DNA of 54,675 nucleotides, from positions 1 through 54,675 of the forward strand of contig JAGIBP010000038.1 of the NCBI GenBank assembly GCA_017744285.1, written 5' to 3'. Shown one piece after another: positions 8,739 through 16,243 of the stretch. The stretch is from Variovorax sp. GTDB lineage: Bacteria; Pseudomonadota; Gammaproteobacteria; Burkholderiales; Burkholderiaceae_C. The position numbers and the translations under genes are program-made. Within the stretch, counting starts at the first letter, position 1. The number at the start of each line of letters is the position of its first letter. Below the pieces are notes generated by a model, which was not told the origin of the DNA, did not search any database, and saw only the letters and a program-made list of their open reading frames with translations.

Positions 8739-9343
8739 AGCTCGCGCTCCGGCGCGGCCTCTGGGGCGCGCTGCTGGTCTTCCTGCTCGGCTATCTCGCG
8801 ATCTCGTTCACCGTGTGGCGGCATGCGCGCGAGGCGCTGGCGCACCCGCCGGTGCGCGCGGCCGATGCGGCGCTCGTGCTGGGCAATCGCGCGTACCGCG
8901 ACGGCAAGCCGAACCCCTGCCTGACCGGCCGGGTCGATGCCGGCCTCGCGCTGGCCAGGGAAGGGCTCGCGCCGAAGCTCGCCCTCAGCGGCGGCGTGGA
9001 CTGGGAGGACGGCCGCATCGAAGCCGAGGTGATGGCGCAGCATGCGCGCGCCGCCGGCTACACCGGCGCGCTGCTGATGGAGCCGCACTCGTCGACCACG
9101 CGCGAGAACCTCTCGATGTCCGCCCCGCTGCTGCGGCAGGCGGGCGTGCGCAGCGTGATCATCGTCTCCGAGCCCTACCACCTGTGGCGCATCGAGCGTC
9201 TCGTGCGCGCATCGGGTTTCGACCGCAGCTTCGACGTGCAGTACGCCGCGGCGCCGACCTCGTGCTGGCAGCGCTGGGGCATGGTGTTCAAGGGTGCATT
9301 GCGCGAACCATTCGCGATCGTGAAGAATTCCGTCCACTTCTGA
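8735..9343 (+). CDS. YdcF/SanA-like (DUF218) membrane-anchored protein
   Basis: The 202-residue protein has one N-terminal membrane helix (about 8-26) and a DUF218 domain with DAALVLGNR, LALSGG and a late SEPYHLWR segment, as in YdcF and SanA proteins linked to envelope integrity. Only a TTG start (8735) fits: it overlaps the stop of the DUF484 gene, gives MKLALRRG before the membrane helix, and no ATG occurs until deep in the domain. The biochemical role is not known. Confidence 0.8.
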   Translation: MKLALRRGLWGALLVFLLGYLAISFTVWRHAREALAHPPVRAADAALVLGNRAYRDGKPNPCLTGRVDAGLALAREGLAPKLALSGGVDWEDGRIEAEVMAQHARAAGYTGALLMEPHSSTTRENLSMSAPLLRQAGVRSVIIVSEPYHLWRIERLVRASGFDRSFDVQYAAAPTSCWQRWGMVFKGALREPFAIVKNSVHF

Positions 9344-9356
9344 TCCAGGGTCCAGG

Positions 9357-10349
9357 GTGTCCGGATTGATCGACAAATACCTCGAGTACGTGCGCGTGGA
9401 GCGGCGGCTGGCCGATCGCACGGTGGCCCTCTACGCGATCCACCTGAAGGCGCTGGCCGGCAAGGCACAGGCCGCCGGGGTGGCGCTCGACCAGGTGCAG
9501 ACCGCCCATGTGCGGCGCTGGATGGCCGAGCTCCACGGCGCCGGGCGCGAGCCGCGCGGCATCGCGCTGGTGCTGTCGTGCTGGCGCAGCTTCTATCGCT
9601 GGCTCGGCCACGAAGGTCTGGTCGGCTCGAACCCCGTCCAGGACGTCCATGCGCCCAAGGCCGACCGCCCGCTGCCGAAGGCGCTCGCTGTCGACGAGGC
9701 GGTGCGGCTGGCCGACCTGCACGACGCCGAGGCCGACCCGTGGGCCGAGGCGCGCGACCGCGCCATCGTCGAACTGCTCTACGGCTGCGGCCTGCGGGTC
9801 AGCGAGCTGACCGGGCTCGACGAGCGTGCGAGCCACGCGGCGCGCGGCTGGGTCGACCTCGACGCGGCCGAAGCCCACGTGCTCGGCAAGGGCAGCAAGC
9901 GCCGCATCGTGCCCCTGGGAAGCAAGGCCGCCGAAGCCCTGCGCGCCTGGCTCGCGGTGCGCGGGGACTGCGCGGCGATCGAAGCGGCCCGGCTGCGCGA
10001 CCCCGGCAACGCCGCGGCCCTCTTCATCGGCCGCAACGGCCTGCGCTACTCGGCAGCCTCCGTGTGGAAGCAGTTGCGCCAGCGCAGCCTGAAGGCGGGC
10101 CTCGCCGTGCCGGTGCATCCGCACATGCTGCGCCACTCCTTCGCGAGCCACGTGCTCCAGTCCAGCAGCGACTTGCGTGCGGTGCAGGAACTGCTGGGCC
10201 ACGCGAACATCTCCACCACGCAGGTCTATACGCGGCTGGATTTCCAGCACCTCGCGCGCGCCTACGACGCCGCCCATCCGAGGGCGCGCGCCCGCGACGA
10301 GCAGCCGCCGTCCGCGAACCCCGACAAGATCAAGAGCAGCAAACCATGA
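9357..10349 (+). CDS. xerC: Tyrosine recombinase XerC
   Basis: The 330-residue site-specific recombinase acts with XerD at dif to resolve chromosome dimers. An N-terminal SAM-like DNA-binding domain (about 1-95) precedes the catalytic domain. Catalytic residues are visible: Arg147 (GCGLRVSEL), Lys178 (GKGSKRR), His256/Arg259 (HMLR), His282 (LLGHANIS) and Tyr291. The start is GTG at 9357, giving MSGLIDKYLEYV. The gene follows the dapF-DUF484 group, the usual place of xerC rather than an integrase, and there are no signs of a mobile element nearby. The stop overlaps rlmI. Confidence 0.94.
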   Translation: MSGLIDKYLEYVRVERRLADRTVALYAIHLKALAGKAQAAGVALDQVQTAHVRRWMAELHGAGREPRGIALVLSCWRSFYRWLGHEGLVGSNPVQDVHAPKADRPLPKALAVDEAVRLADLHDAEADPWAEARDRAIVELLYGCGLRVSELTGLDERASHAARGWVDLDAAEAHVLGKGSKRRIVPLGSKAAEALRAWLAVRGDCAAIEAARLRDPGNAAALFIGRNGLRYSAASVWKQLRQRSLKAGLAVPVHPHMLRHSFASHVLQSSSDLRAVQELLGHANISTTQVYTRLDFQHLARAYDAAHPRARARDEQPPSANPDKIKSSKP

Positions 10350-11548
10350 AAGTCATCCGCCTGCGGCCCGGCAAGGAGCGTTCCCTGCAGCGGCGCCACC
10401 CCTGGGTCTTCGAGTCCGCCATCGCCAAGGGCGGCGGCGATGCCGGCGAAACCGTGCGCATCGAATCGGCCGACGGCCAGTTCCTGGCCTGGGCGGCCTT
10501 CAGCCCGAGTTCCAAGATCCGCGCACGGGCGTGGAGCTTCGACGAGAAGCAGCGCATCGATGCCGCCTTCTTCGCCGCGCGGGTGGCGAGCGCGGTCGCG
10601 GCGCGTGGCTTGTTCGATCTGCAGAGCGACGGCGTGCGGCTCATCCATGGCGAGGCCGATGGCCTGCCGGGCCTGATCGTCGATCGCTACGGCGACACGC
10701 TGGTGGCCCAGTTCCTGTCGGCGGGGGTGGAGCGCTGGAAGGGCGCGCTGGCGGATGCGCTGCTCGCGGCCACCGGCCTCGGGAAGCTCTACGAGCGCTC
10801 CGACGCGAGCGGTCGCGAGCGCGAAGGGCTGCCTTCCGTGACGGGCTGGCTGCGCGGCAGCGGCGAGACCGAACTCACGATCCGCGAGCACGAATGGCGC
10901 CTGGGCCTGGATATCGCGACCGGCCACAAGACCGGCTTCTACCTGGACCAGCGCGACAGCCGCAAGCGCTTTGCCGAACTGGCCGCGCGAAGGCGCTTCC
11001 GGCGCGTGCTCAACTGCTTCTGCTACACCGGCGGCTTCACCGTCGCCGCGCTGGCGGGGCTGAAATCGGCGGGCGCGGTCGAGGGCGCCGAACTGATCTC
11101 GATCGATTCGTCGCTCCCGGCGCTCGAGCGGGCGCGGGCGCACCTGGCGCTCAACGGCTTCGAGGCGGCGAACGCGCAGTTCCTCGACGCAGACGTGAAC
11201 GCGTCCCTGCGCCGCTTCGTGGAGGAAGGCCGCCGCTTCGACGCCATCGTGCTCGATCCGCCGAAGTTCGCGCCGACCATCGCCCACGCCGAGCGGGCCG
11301 CGCGGGCCTACAAGGACCTCAACCGGCAGGCCTTCAAGCTGCTCGCGCCGGGCGGGCACCTGCTGACCTTCTCGTGTTCGGGCGGCATCGGCGCCGACCT
11401 GTTCCACAAGATCGTGGCCTCGGCCGGCATCGATGCCGGCGTGGACGGCTACATCACCGAGCGGCTCGGCGCCGCGCCCGACCACCCCATGACCATCGAG
11501 TTCCCCGAGGGGGAGTACTTGAAAGGGCTGGTCGTGGTGCGCAAATAG
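10346..11548 (+). CDS. rlmI: 23S rRNA m5C methyltransferase RlmI-like
   Basis: The 400-residue protein has an N-terminal PUA RNA-binding domain (about 1-85, with RRHPWVFESAI), a linker domain and a C-terminal class I SAM methyltransferase with LNCFCYTGGF (motif I) and LDPPKF (motif IV), ending in LLTFSCSGG. E. coli RlmI methylates C1962 of 23S rRNA; the same target is inferred. The ATG overlaps the xerC stop (ATGA at 10346-10349). A GC palindrome (11571-11582) in the gap after it has no T-run. Confidence 0.88.
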   Translation: MKVIRLRPGKERSLQRRHPWVFESAIAKGGGDAGETVRIESADGQFLAWAAFSPSSKIRARAWSFDEKQRIDAAFFAARVASAVAARGLFDLQSDGVRLIHGEADGLPGLIVDRYGDTLVAQFLSAGVERWKGALADALLAATGLGKLYERSDASGREREGLPSVTGWLRGSGETELTIREHEWRLGLDIATGHKTGFYLDQRDSRKRFAELAARRRFRRVLNCFCYTGGFTVAALAGLKSAGAVEGAELISIDSSLPALERARAHLALNGFEAANAQFLDADVNASLRRFVEEGRRFDAIVLDPPKFAPTIAHAERAARAYKDLNRQAFKLLAPGGHLLTFSCSGGIGADLFHKIVASAGIDAGVDGYITERLGAAPDHPMTIEFPEGEYLKGLVVVRK

Positions 11549-11633
11549 CGCTTAGACCCTGGCGCAGCGGGGCCGCGCGGCCGTCGCTAAACTTTCCGCC
11601 TTCCCCCGATTCCTGATCTCCGGAGCGTTTCCC

Positions 11634-12680
11634 ATGGCCCTCATCCCCGCCACCATCCTCACCGGCTTCCTCGGCTCCGGCAAGACCACGTTGCTCAAGC
11701 GCATCCTGACGGAGGCGCACGGGCAGAAGATCGCCGTCATCGAGAACGAGTTCGGCGAGGAGAACATCGACAACGACATCCTCGTGACCGAGTCGAAGGA
11801 GCAGATCGTCCAGATGAGCAACGGCTGCATCTGCTGCACCATCCGCGAGGACCTGCGCGAAGCGCTGCAGCTGCTCGCGGCCAAGAAGCGCAAGGGGCTG
11901 CTCGACTTCGACCGCGTCGTGATCGAGACCACCGGCCTGGCCGACCCCGGCCCGGTCGCCCAGACCTTCTTCATGGACGACGAGATCGCCGAGAGCTACC
12001 TGCTCGACTCGATCCTGACCCTGGTGGATGCCAAGCATGCGCCCCAGCAGCTCAACGACCGCCAGGAGGCGCGCCGCCAGGTGGGCTTCGCCGACCAGAT
12101 CTTCATCAGCAAGACCGACCTCGTCGCGGCCGACGAAACCGAGGCGCTCATCCATCGCCTCAAGCACATGAATCCGCGCGCGCCGCAGCAGAAGGTTCAT
12201 TTCGGCGAAGTGCCGCTCAAGGATGTGTTCGACCTGCGCGGCTTCAACCTCAACGCCAAGCTGGACATCGACCCGGACTTCCTCAAGGAAGAGGACGAGC
12301 ACGACCATGACCACGTGCACGGCGAGCATTGCGACCACCCCTCGCACCAGCACGAGGGCCACGGCCACCACCATCACCACGATGACGACGTGAAGAGCTT
12401 CGTCTATCGCGCCGACCGGCCGTTCGATCCTGCGCGGCTGGAGGACTTCCTCGGCGCGATCGTCAACATCTACGGTCCGCGCATGCTGCGCTACAAGGGC
12501 GTGCTGCACATGCAGGGCACCGAGCGCAAGGTGATCTTCCAGGGCGTGCACCAGCTCATGGGCAGCGACCTCGGCCCGGCCTGGGGGCCCGACGAAAAGC
12601 GCAACAGCCGGATGGTTTTCATCGGCATCGACCTGCCGCGCGAGATCCTGGAGCAGGGTCTGGAGCAGTGCCTGGTCTGA
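11634..12680 (+). CDS. CobW/COG0523 family metallochaperone GTPase
   Basis: The 348-residue protein belongs to the COG0523 G3E GTPases, which deliver metals, often zinc. It has a Walker A GFLGSGKTTLL (11-21), the family metal site CICC (65-68), SKTD as the guanine specificity motif, and a long His-rich loop (about 219-247, with a run of HHHHH) before the C-terminal CobW_C domain. A CGGAG stands upstream of the ATG, and a TAAACT -10 candidate is at 11588-11593. Zinc is the likeliest metal from the His-rich loop, but no Zur site was recognised. Confidence 0.88.
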   Translation: MALIPATILTGFLGSGKTTLLKRILTEAHGQKIAVIENEFGEENIDNDILVTESKEQIVQMSNGCICCTIREDLREALQLLAAKKRKGLLDFDRVVIETTGLADPGPVAQTFFMDDEIAESYLLDSILTLVDAKHAPQQLNDRQEARRQVGFADQIFISKTDLVAADETEALIHRLKHMNPRAPQQKVHFGEVPLKDVFDLRGFNLNAKLDIDPDFLKEEDEHDHDHVHGEHCDHPSHQHEGHGHHHHHDDDVKSFVYRADRPFDPARLEDFLGAIVNIYGPRMLRYKGVLHMQGTERKVIFQGVHQLMGSDLGPAWGPDEKRNSRMVFIGIDLPREILEQGLEQCLV

Positions 12681-12983
12681 GGCCGCCGCCGGCCCGCCCC
12701 GGGGCGGACCGCGGCTTTCCGGCCGCGGCGGCGGCACGCCGCGCCGGACGTGGGGGCTGATCCCACCGGCCGCTCCACTTCTCTATACAATCGCGCGCCT
12801 GTTGCGGGAGGCACCCCGTCCCTCTTTTGGGTTGGTGTGTGACTTCCGGCACAAGACTGCGTGCGTTTTTGGGTCGTTTTCAGGGGTATAACCCTTGGGT
12901 TCGCCAGTGGCGAGCGCCCGTGGAATCCACGGGGGAGACATCCATTGAATGTGCGTTCGAGTTCGTCGAAGGAGCCAGTCACT
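12681..12983 (+). promoter_or_regulatory. cobW-dksA intergenic region with structured dksA leader
   Basis: This 303-nt gap starts with GC-rich palindromes (CCGCCCC/GGGGCGG at 12694-12707) that could end the upstream transcript, though without a T-run. A -10-like TACAAT is at 12786-12791 with no good -35. If transcription starts there, the leader is nearly 190 nt and holds three consecutive perfect hairpins: GGGT/ACCC (12884-12894), TCGCC/GGCGA (12901-12913) and CCCGTGG/CCACGGG (12917-12933). A 12-codon uORF (12949-12987) and AAGGAG (12969-12974) follow. Confidence 0.5.
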
Positions 12984-12987
12984 GTGA
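12949..12987 (+). CDS. Possible Arg-rich upstream ORF of dksA
   Basis: ATG at 12949 opens a 12-residue frame, MCVRVRRRSQSL, whose TGA overlaps the dksA GTG start (12984). Four of twelve codons are Arg, including CGA and AGG. The dksA ribosome binding site AAGGAG lies inside it. Overlap and position would allow coupling or control by ribosome stalling; there is no proof that it is translated. Confidence 0.3.
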   Translation: MCVRVRRRSQSL

Positions 12988-13892
12988 AGAAACCTGTCGC
13001 CAAACAAGCAACGCCTGCCGTGTCGAAGCCGGCCGTCAAGAAGACGGCGGTTGCCAAGCAGGCTGTGCCCGCGGCGAAGAAGGTTTCCGCTGCAAAGTCC
13101 GCCCATGCCGCCGCCGAAGCCACGGCCACCGCCACGAGCAAGGCCAAGGCGGCGAGCGCAGGCGCCTCGTCTTCCAAACCGGCCGGTTCCCATTCCGCGC
13201 CATCTGCACTACCGACTCCCATGAAAAAAACGGCTGCTGCCTCCGAATCCTCTACCGCCACGGTGACTCCCGCCGCCACCGCCGCGTCCGTGCCCGCCCG
13301 CAGCGCGCGCCCGTCCTCCCGGCTGTCGCAGGTGACCGTGCCCTCCATGCCGCAGGCGGTCGCATCGACCGCCGCGAAATCCAGCTTCGTGCAGACCGCG
13401 TCCAATCCGCTGGTCCCGCCGCCGCCGGTCGCGATCAAGAAAGACCCCAAGCTCGCCAACAACTGGAAGGCGAAATCGGCCGAGGAACTCACCGACGCCG
13501 AGGTCATCGCGATGCCGGACTCGGAATACATGAACGAGAAGCAGATGGCGTTCTTCCGCCTCAAGCTGCAGGAACTCAAGCGCGGCATCCTCGAGAACGC
13601 CGGCGAGACGACCGAGCACCTGCGTGAAGACACCGTCGTGGTGCCCGATCCGGCCGACCGCGCGACCATCGAGGAAGAGCATGCGCTCGAACTGCGCACG
13701 CGCGACCGCGAACGCAAGCTGCTCAAGAAGATCGAGCAGTCGATCCAGCGCATCGACGCCGGCGACTACGGCTACTGCGACGAAACCGGCGAGCCCATCG
13801 GCGTCGGCCGGCTGCTGGCCCGTCCCACGGCCACGCTCTCGCTCGAAGCGCAGCAGCGGCGGGAACTCAAGCAGAAGATGTTTGGAGACTGA
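12984..13892 (+). CDS. dksA: DksA-type RNA polymerase-binding transcription factor, cysteine-poor
   Basis: DksA binds the RNA polymerase secondary channel and acts with ppGpp. Residues about 165-302 align with E. coli DksA: the coiled-coil tip DPADRA is conserved, followed by LRTRDRERKLLKKIE. The zinc site is degenerate: where E. coli has four Cys, only Cys265 (YGYCDETGEPIG) remains, and the C-terminal pair is replaced (ATLSLEAQQ). The first 160 or so residues are an Ala/Lys/Pro/Ser-rich extension, making the protein twice the usual length. The GTG at 12984 is chosen because AAGGAG stands nine bases upstream; an internal ATG (MKKTAAASE) would still leave a long extension. Confidence 0.88.
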   Translation: MKKPVAKQATPAVSKPAVKKTAVAKQAVPAAKKVSAAKSAHAAAEATATATSKAKAASAGASSSKPAGSHSAPSALPTPMKKTAAASESSTATVTPAATAASVPARSARPSSRLSQVTVPSMPQAVASTAAKSSFVQTASNPLVPPPPVAIKKDPKLANNWKAKSAEELTDAEVIAMPDSEYMNEKQMAFFRLKLQELKRGILENAGETTEHLREDTVVVPDPADRATIEEEHALELRTRDRERKLLKKIEQSIQRIDAGDYGYCDETGEPIGVGRLLARPTATLSLEAQQRRELKQKMFGD

Positions 13893-13903
13893 GGCCCTCG
13901 CGC

Positions 13904-15448
13904 ATGGCCAAGGAAGAAGCCGGTCGCCTGCTGTCCAAGGTAGCCAAGTTCGTGCGCAATCCGCTGAAGGATTGGTCCGAGCTCGATGCCGATGATTCCT
14001 CGACGCTCGAGAACGGCTACAGCCGCGAGATGCTCAAGGAAATGATCGAGCGGCGGCAGCGCAACGACTTCGTGCGCCGCCGCGAGTTCGACATGCTTCG
14101 CAAGCTGCGGCAGCGCGAGGCCGCCGGCGGCCGCGACGGGGCGCTCACGCCGTCGTCCTTCAATGTCAGCAGCACCTCCGGCAAAACCGAGGGCCGCGCG
14201 CTCACGCTCAAGAAGATCGACGAGATCGAGGAGCAGATGTCGCAGCAGTGGTGGAAGGCCCGCAGCAGCACGCGCTCCGGCGAAGCGGCCGAGGACGCGC
14301 CCAAGGCCGAGCCGATGGCCGCGCAGCACGCGCGCGCCTACGCCGACACCGTGCCCGGCGTGCCGCAGCCCAAGGCCGCGGTGCCGCCCGGCGAGGTGCC
14401 CACGCACGATGGCAGCATCGAGGAGGCGTCGATCCGCTTCGCGCACGGCGACGACGTGGGCGCCGAGGCGATCCTTCTCCAGGCGCTGGCACCCGACAGC
14501 CCCGCCGGTGATCACGAGGACACCTGGCGCGCGTTGCTGGACTTCTATCGCGCCACCGGCGACGCCGAGAAGTTCGTCGCCACCAGCACGCGCTATGCGC
14601 AGCGCCTGAAGCGCACGCCGCCGGAGTGGATCTCGCTGCGCGCACTCGCGAACGCGGCGCGCGAGACGGCGAGCGTGCCGGATGCGCCGGCCACTCCGGC
14701 CGCGCCCCAGTGGGGCGGTGCGGACTGGTCGAGCCCCGCGCGCCTCACGCGCGAGGGGCTGATCGGCCTCACGCGCGCGCTGGGCGCCGCCGGGCCCTCC
14801 TGGAAGCTCGACTGGAGCGCACTCGACACCATCGAGGCCGATGCCGCCGGTCCGCTGCGTGCGCTGTTCAACCACTGGGCGGATTCGCCGGTCCAGCTGC
14901 GCTTTGCAGGCGCCGACCAGTTGCTGCTGGTTCTGGCCGAGGCGACGCCGGCCAGCGACCGCAGCGTGGATGCCGTCTGGTGGCAACTGCACATGGCCGC
15001 GCTGCGCGTGATGCACCGGGCCGATGAGTTCGAGCTGCTGGCGCTCAATTACTGCATCACCTATGAAGTCTCGCCGCCGCCCTGGGAAGACCCCAAGGGC
15101 GGCTATGGCGCGCTCGATACGCCGAGGGACGCCAGGCCTTCTTCCGGCGAGGCGCCGGCCGCACCGGCCCATGCCGAGGCCGCCGCGCTGGCGGGCGACC
15201 TGATCGGCGAGTCCGTGTCGACCTGGCAGCGCCTGGACGGCGCGCTGGGCGAAGCGGCGTCCCCGACCATCTCGTGCGCCGCCCTGGTCCGGCTCGACTT
15301 CGCCGCCGGCGGGTCGCTGCTGAACTGGGTGACGGCGCGCCACGCGCGCGGGCAGACCCTGCGGTTCGTCGATGCGCATCGCCTGGTGGCGGCGTTTTTC
15401 AGCGTCGTCGGCATCGCCGACCATGCGTCGGTGACGACCCGGGACTGA
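13904..15448 (+). CDS. Conserved protein of unknown function with STAS-like C-terminus
   Basis: This 514-residue soluble protein is not assigned to a characterised family. Residues 1-115 are charged and helical (NPLKDWSELDADD, then RRREFDMLRKLRQRE). The middle has a TPR- or FimV-like helical part (about 165-250, with a RFAHGDDVGAEAILLQAL motif) separated by Ala/Pro linkers. The end (about 455-514: VRLDFAAGGSLLNWV, then DAHRLVAAFFSVVGI) resembles a STAS/anti-anti-sigma fold. A second STAS-like segment may lie at 285-365. It starts 11 bases after dksA and is followed by a palindromic repeat and hslV. Scaffold or regulatory roles are possible; none is shown. Confidence 0.7.
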   Translation: MAKEEAGRLLSKVAKFVRNPLKDWSELDADDSSTLENGYSREMLKEMIERRQRNDFVRRREFDMLRKLRQREAAGGRDGALTPSSFNVSSTSGKTEGRALTLKKIDEIEEQMSQQWWKARSSTRSGEAAEDAPKAEPMAAQHARAYADTVPGVPQPKAAVPPGEVPTHDGSIEEASIRFAHGDDVGAEAILLQALAPDSPAGDHEDTWRALLDFYRATGDAEKFVATSTRYAQRLKRTPPEWISLRALANAARETASVPDAPATPAAPQWGGADWSSPARLTREGLIGLTRALGAAGPSWKLDWSALDTIEADAAGPLRALFNHWADSPVQLRFAGADQLLLVLAEATPASDRSVDAVWWQLHMAALRVMHRADEFELLALNYCITYEVSPPPWEDPKGGYGALDTPRDARPSSGEAPAAPAHAEAAALAGDLIGESVSTWQRLDGALGEAASPTISCAALVRLDFAAGGSLLNWVTARHARGQTLRFVDAHRLVAAFFSVVGIADHASVTTRD

Positions 15449-15517
15449 GCCCTGCGCGACAAGGCCGCCGGGGCGCATCGCCCCCTGGCGGGGGTGGGCG
15501 TCCACGCCCGGCAGGGC
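15449..15517. repeat. Palindrome-rich intergenic element upstream of hslV
   Basis: An outer stem GCCCTGC (15449-15455)/GCAGGGC (15511-15517) encloses GGGGCG-cat-CGCCCC (15470-15484), CCCCC/GGGGG (15481-15494, alternative) and GGGCGT-cc-ACGCCC (15496-15509). It starts directly after the TGA of the upstream gene. It looks like a REP-type element and may also end the upstream transcript, though no T-run follows. Confidence 0.5.
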
Positions 15518-15536
15518 AGGCCGGGAGGCGACCAAA

Positions 15537-15542
15537 GATAAT
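15537..15542 (+). promoter_or_regulatory. -10 box close to hslV start
   Basis: GATAAT ends five bases before the hslV ATG (15548). The hslVU transcript would then be leaderless. No heat-shock (sigma-32) promoter of the usual form was recognised. Confidence 0.45.
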
Positions 15543-15547
15543 GTCGC

Positions 15548-16093
15548 ATGGAACAATTTCACGGAACCACGATCGTCAGCGTGCGTCGCAAGACCGCTGG
15601 CGGCGACCAGGTGGCCATCGGCGGTGACGGCCAGGTCACCCTCGGCAACATCGTCATCAAGGGCAGCGCGCGCAAGGTGCGCCGGCTCTATCACGGCAAG
15701 GTCCTGGCGGGATTCGCGGGCGCGACGGCCGACGCGTTCACCCTGTTCGAGCGCTTCGAGGCCAAGCTCGAGAAGCACCAGGGCCACCTGGCGCGCGCGG
15801 CCATCGAACTCACCAAGGACTGGCGCACCGACCGCGTGCTGCGCCGCCTGGAGGCGATGCTGGCGGTTGCCGACGCCTCCACCTCGCTGATCATCACCGG
15901 CAACGGCGACGTGCTGGAGCCCGAGCACGGCATCGTCGCGATCGGTTCCGGCGGTGCCTATGCGCAGGCGGCCGCCAAGGCGCTGATCGACAGCACCGAC
16001 CTGACGGCGGAGCAGATCGTCAAGAAGTCGCTGGAAATCGCAGGCGAGCTTTGCATCTACACCAACATGCACCACACGATCGAAAGCCTGTGA
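15548..16093 (+). CDS. hslV: ATP-dependent protease subunit HslV (ClpQ)
   Basis: The 181-residue proteolytic subunit forms the double-hexamer core of the HslUV protease. Thr7 in [14 protein letters not shown] is the N-terminal nucleophile after removal of a six-residue propeptide, as in Burkholderia HslV and unlike E. coli, where only Met is removed. Conserved [23 protein letters not shown] and [12 protein letters not shown] segments are intact. hslU follows after 150 nt that contain palindromic repeats. Confidence 0.96.
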   Translation: MEQFHGTTIVSVRRKTAGGDQVAIGGDGQVTLGNIVIKGSARKVRRLYHGKVLAGFAGATADAFTLFERFEAKLEKHQGHLARAAIELTKDWRTDRVLRRLEAMLAVADASTSLIITGNGDVLEPEHGIVAIGSGGAYAQAAAKALIDSTDLTAEQIVKKSLEIAGELCIYTNMHHTIESL

Positions 16094-16113
16094 AAAATGA
16101 CGCTCACCCCCAT

Positions 16114-16168
16114 GCGCCTTCGGCGCTCCCCCTCTCCGGGGGCGCACCCAGCGGCCCGGCCAGGCCGG
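16114..16168. repeat. Palindrome-rich element between hslV and hslU
   Basis: Three perfect hairpins occur in series: GCGCC-ttc-GGCGC (16114-16126), CCCCC/GGGGG (16128-16142) and CCGGCC-a-GGCCGG (16156-16168). The composition resembles the element before hslV and the insert between ftsW and murG. It may lower hslU expression relative to hslV or be a neutral REP-like repeat. Confidence 0.45.
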
Positions 16169-16243
16169 TTCCGCGGGCGCCCTGGGCTTGGCCTGAACCA
16201 GTTTCATGGGGCTTGAAGGCGCGTGACGCCGTGGAAAACTGAC

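Noticed and set aside
9357..10349. Tyrosine recombinase as a sign of an integrated element
   Set aside because: It lies in the conserved dapF-DUF484-xerC context, has XerC length and motifs, and no attachment repeats or cargo genes are nearby.
12861..12983. ATG at 12861 as start of dksA
   Set aside because: It reads through the leader hairpins and has no ribosome binding site, while GTG at 12984 has an ideal one.
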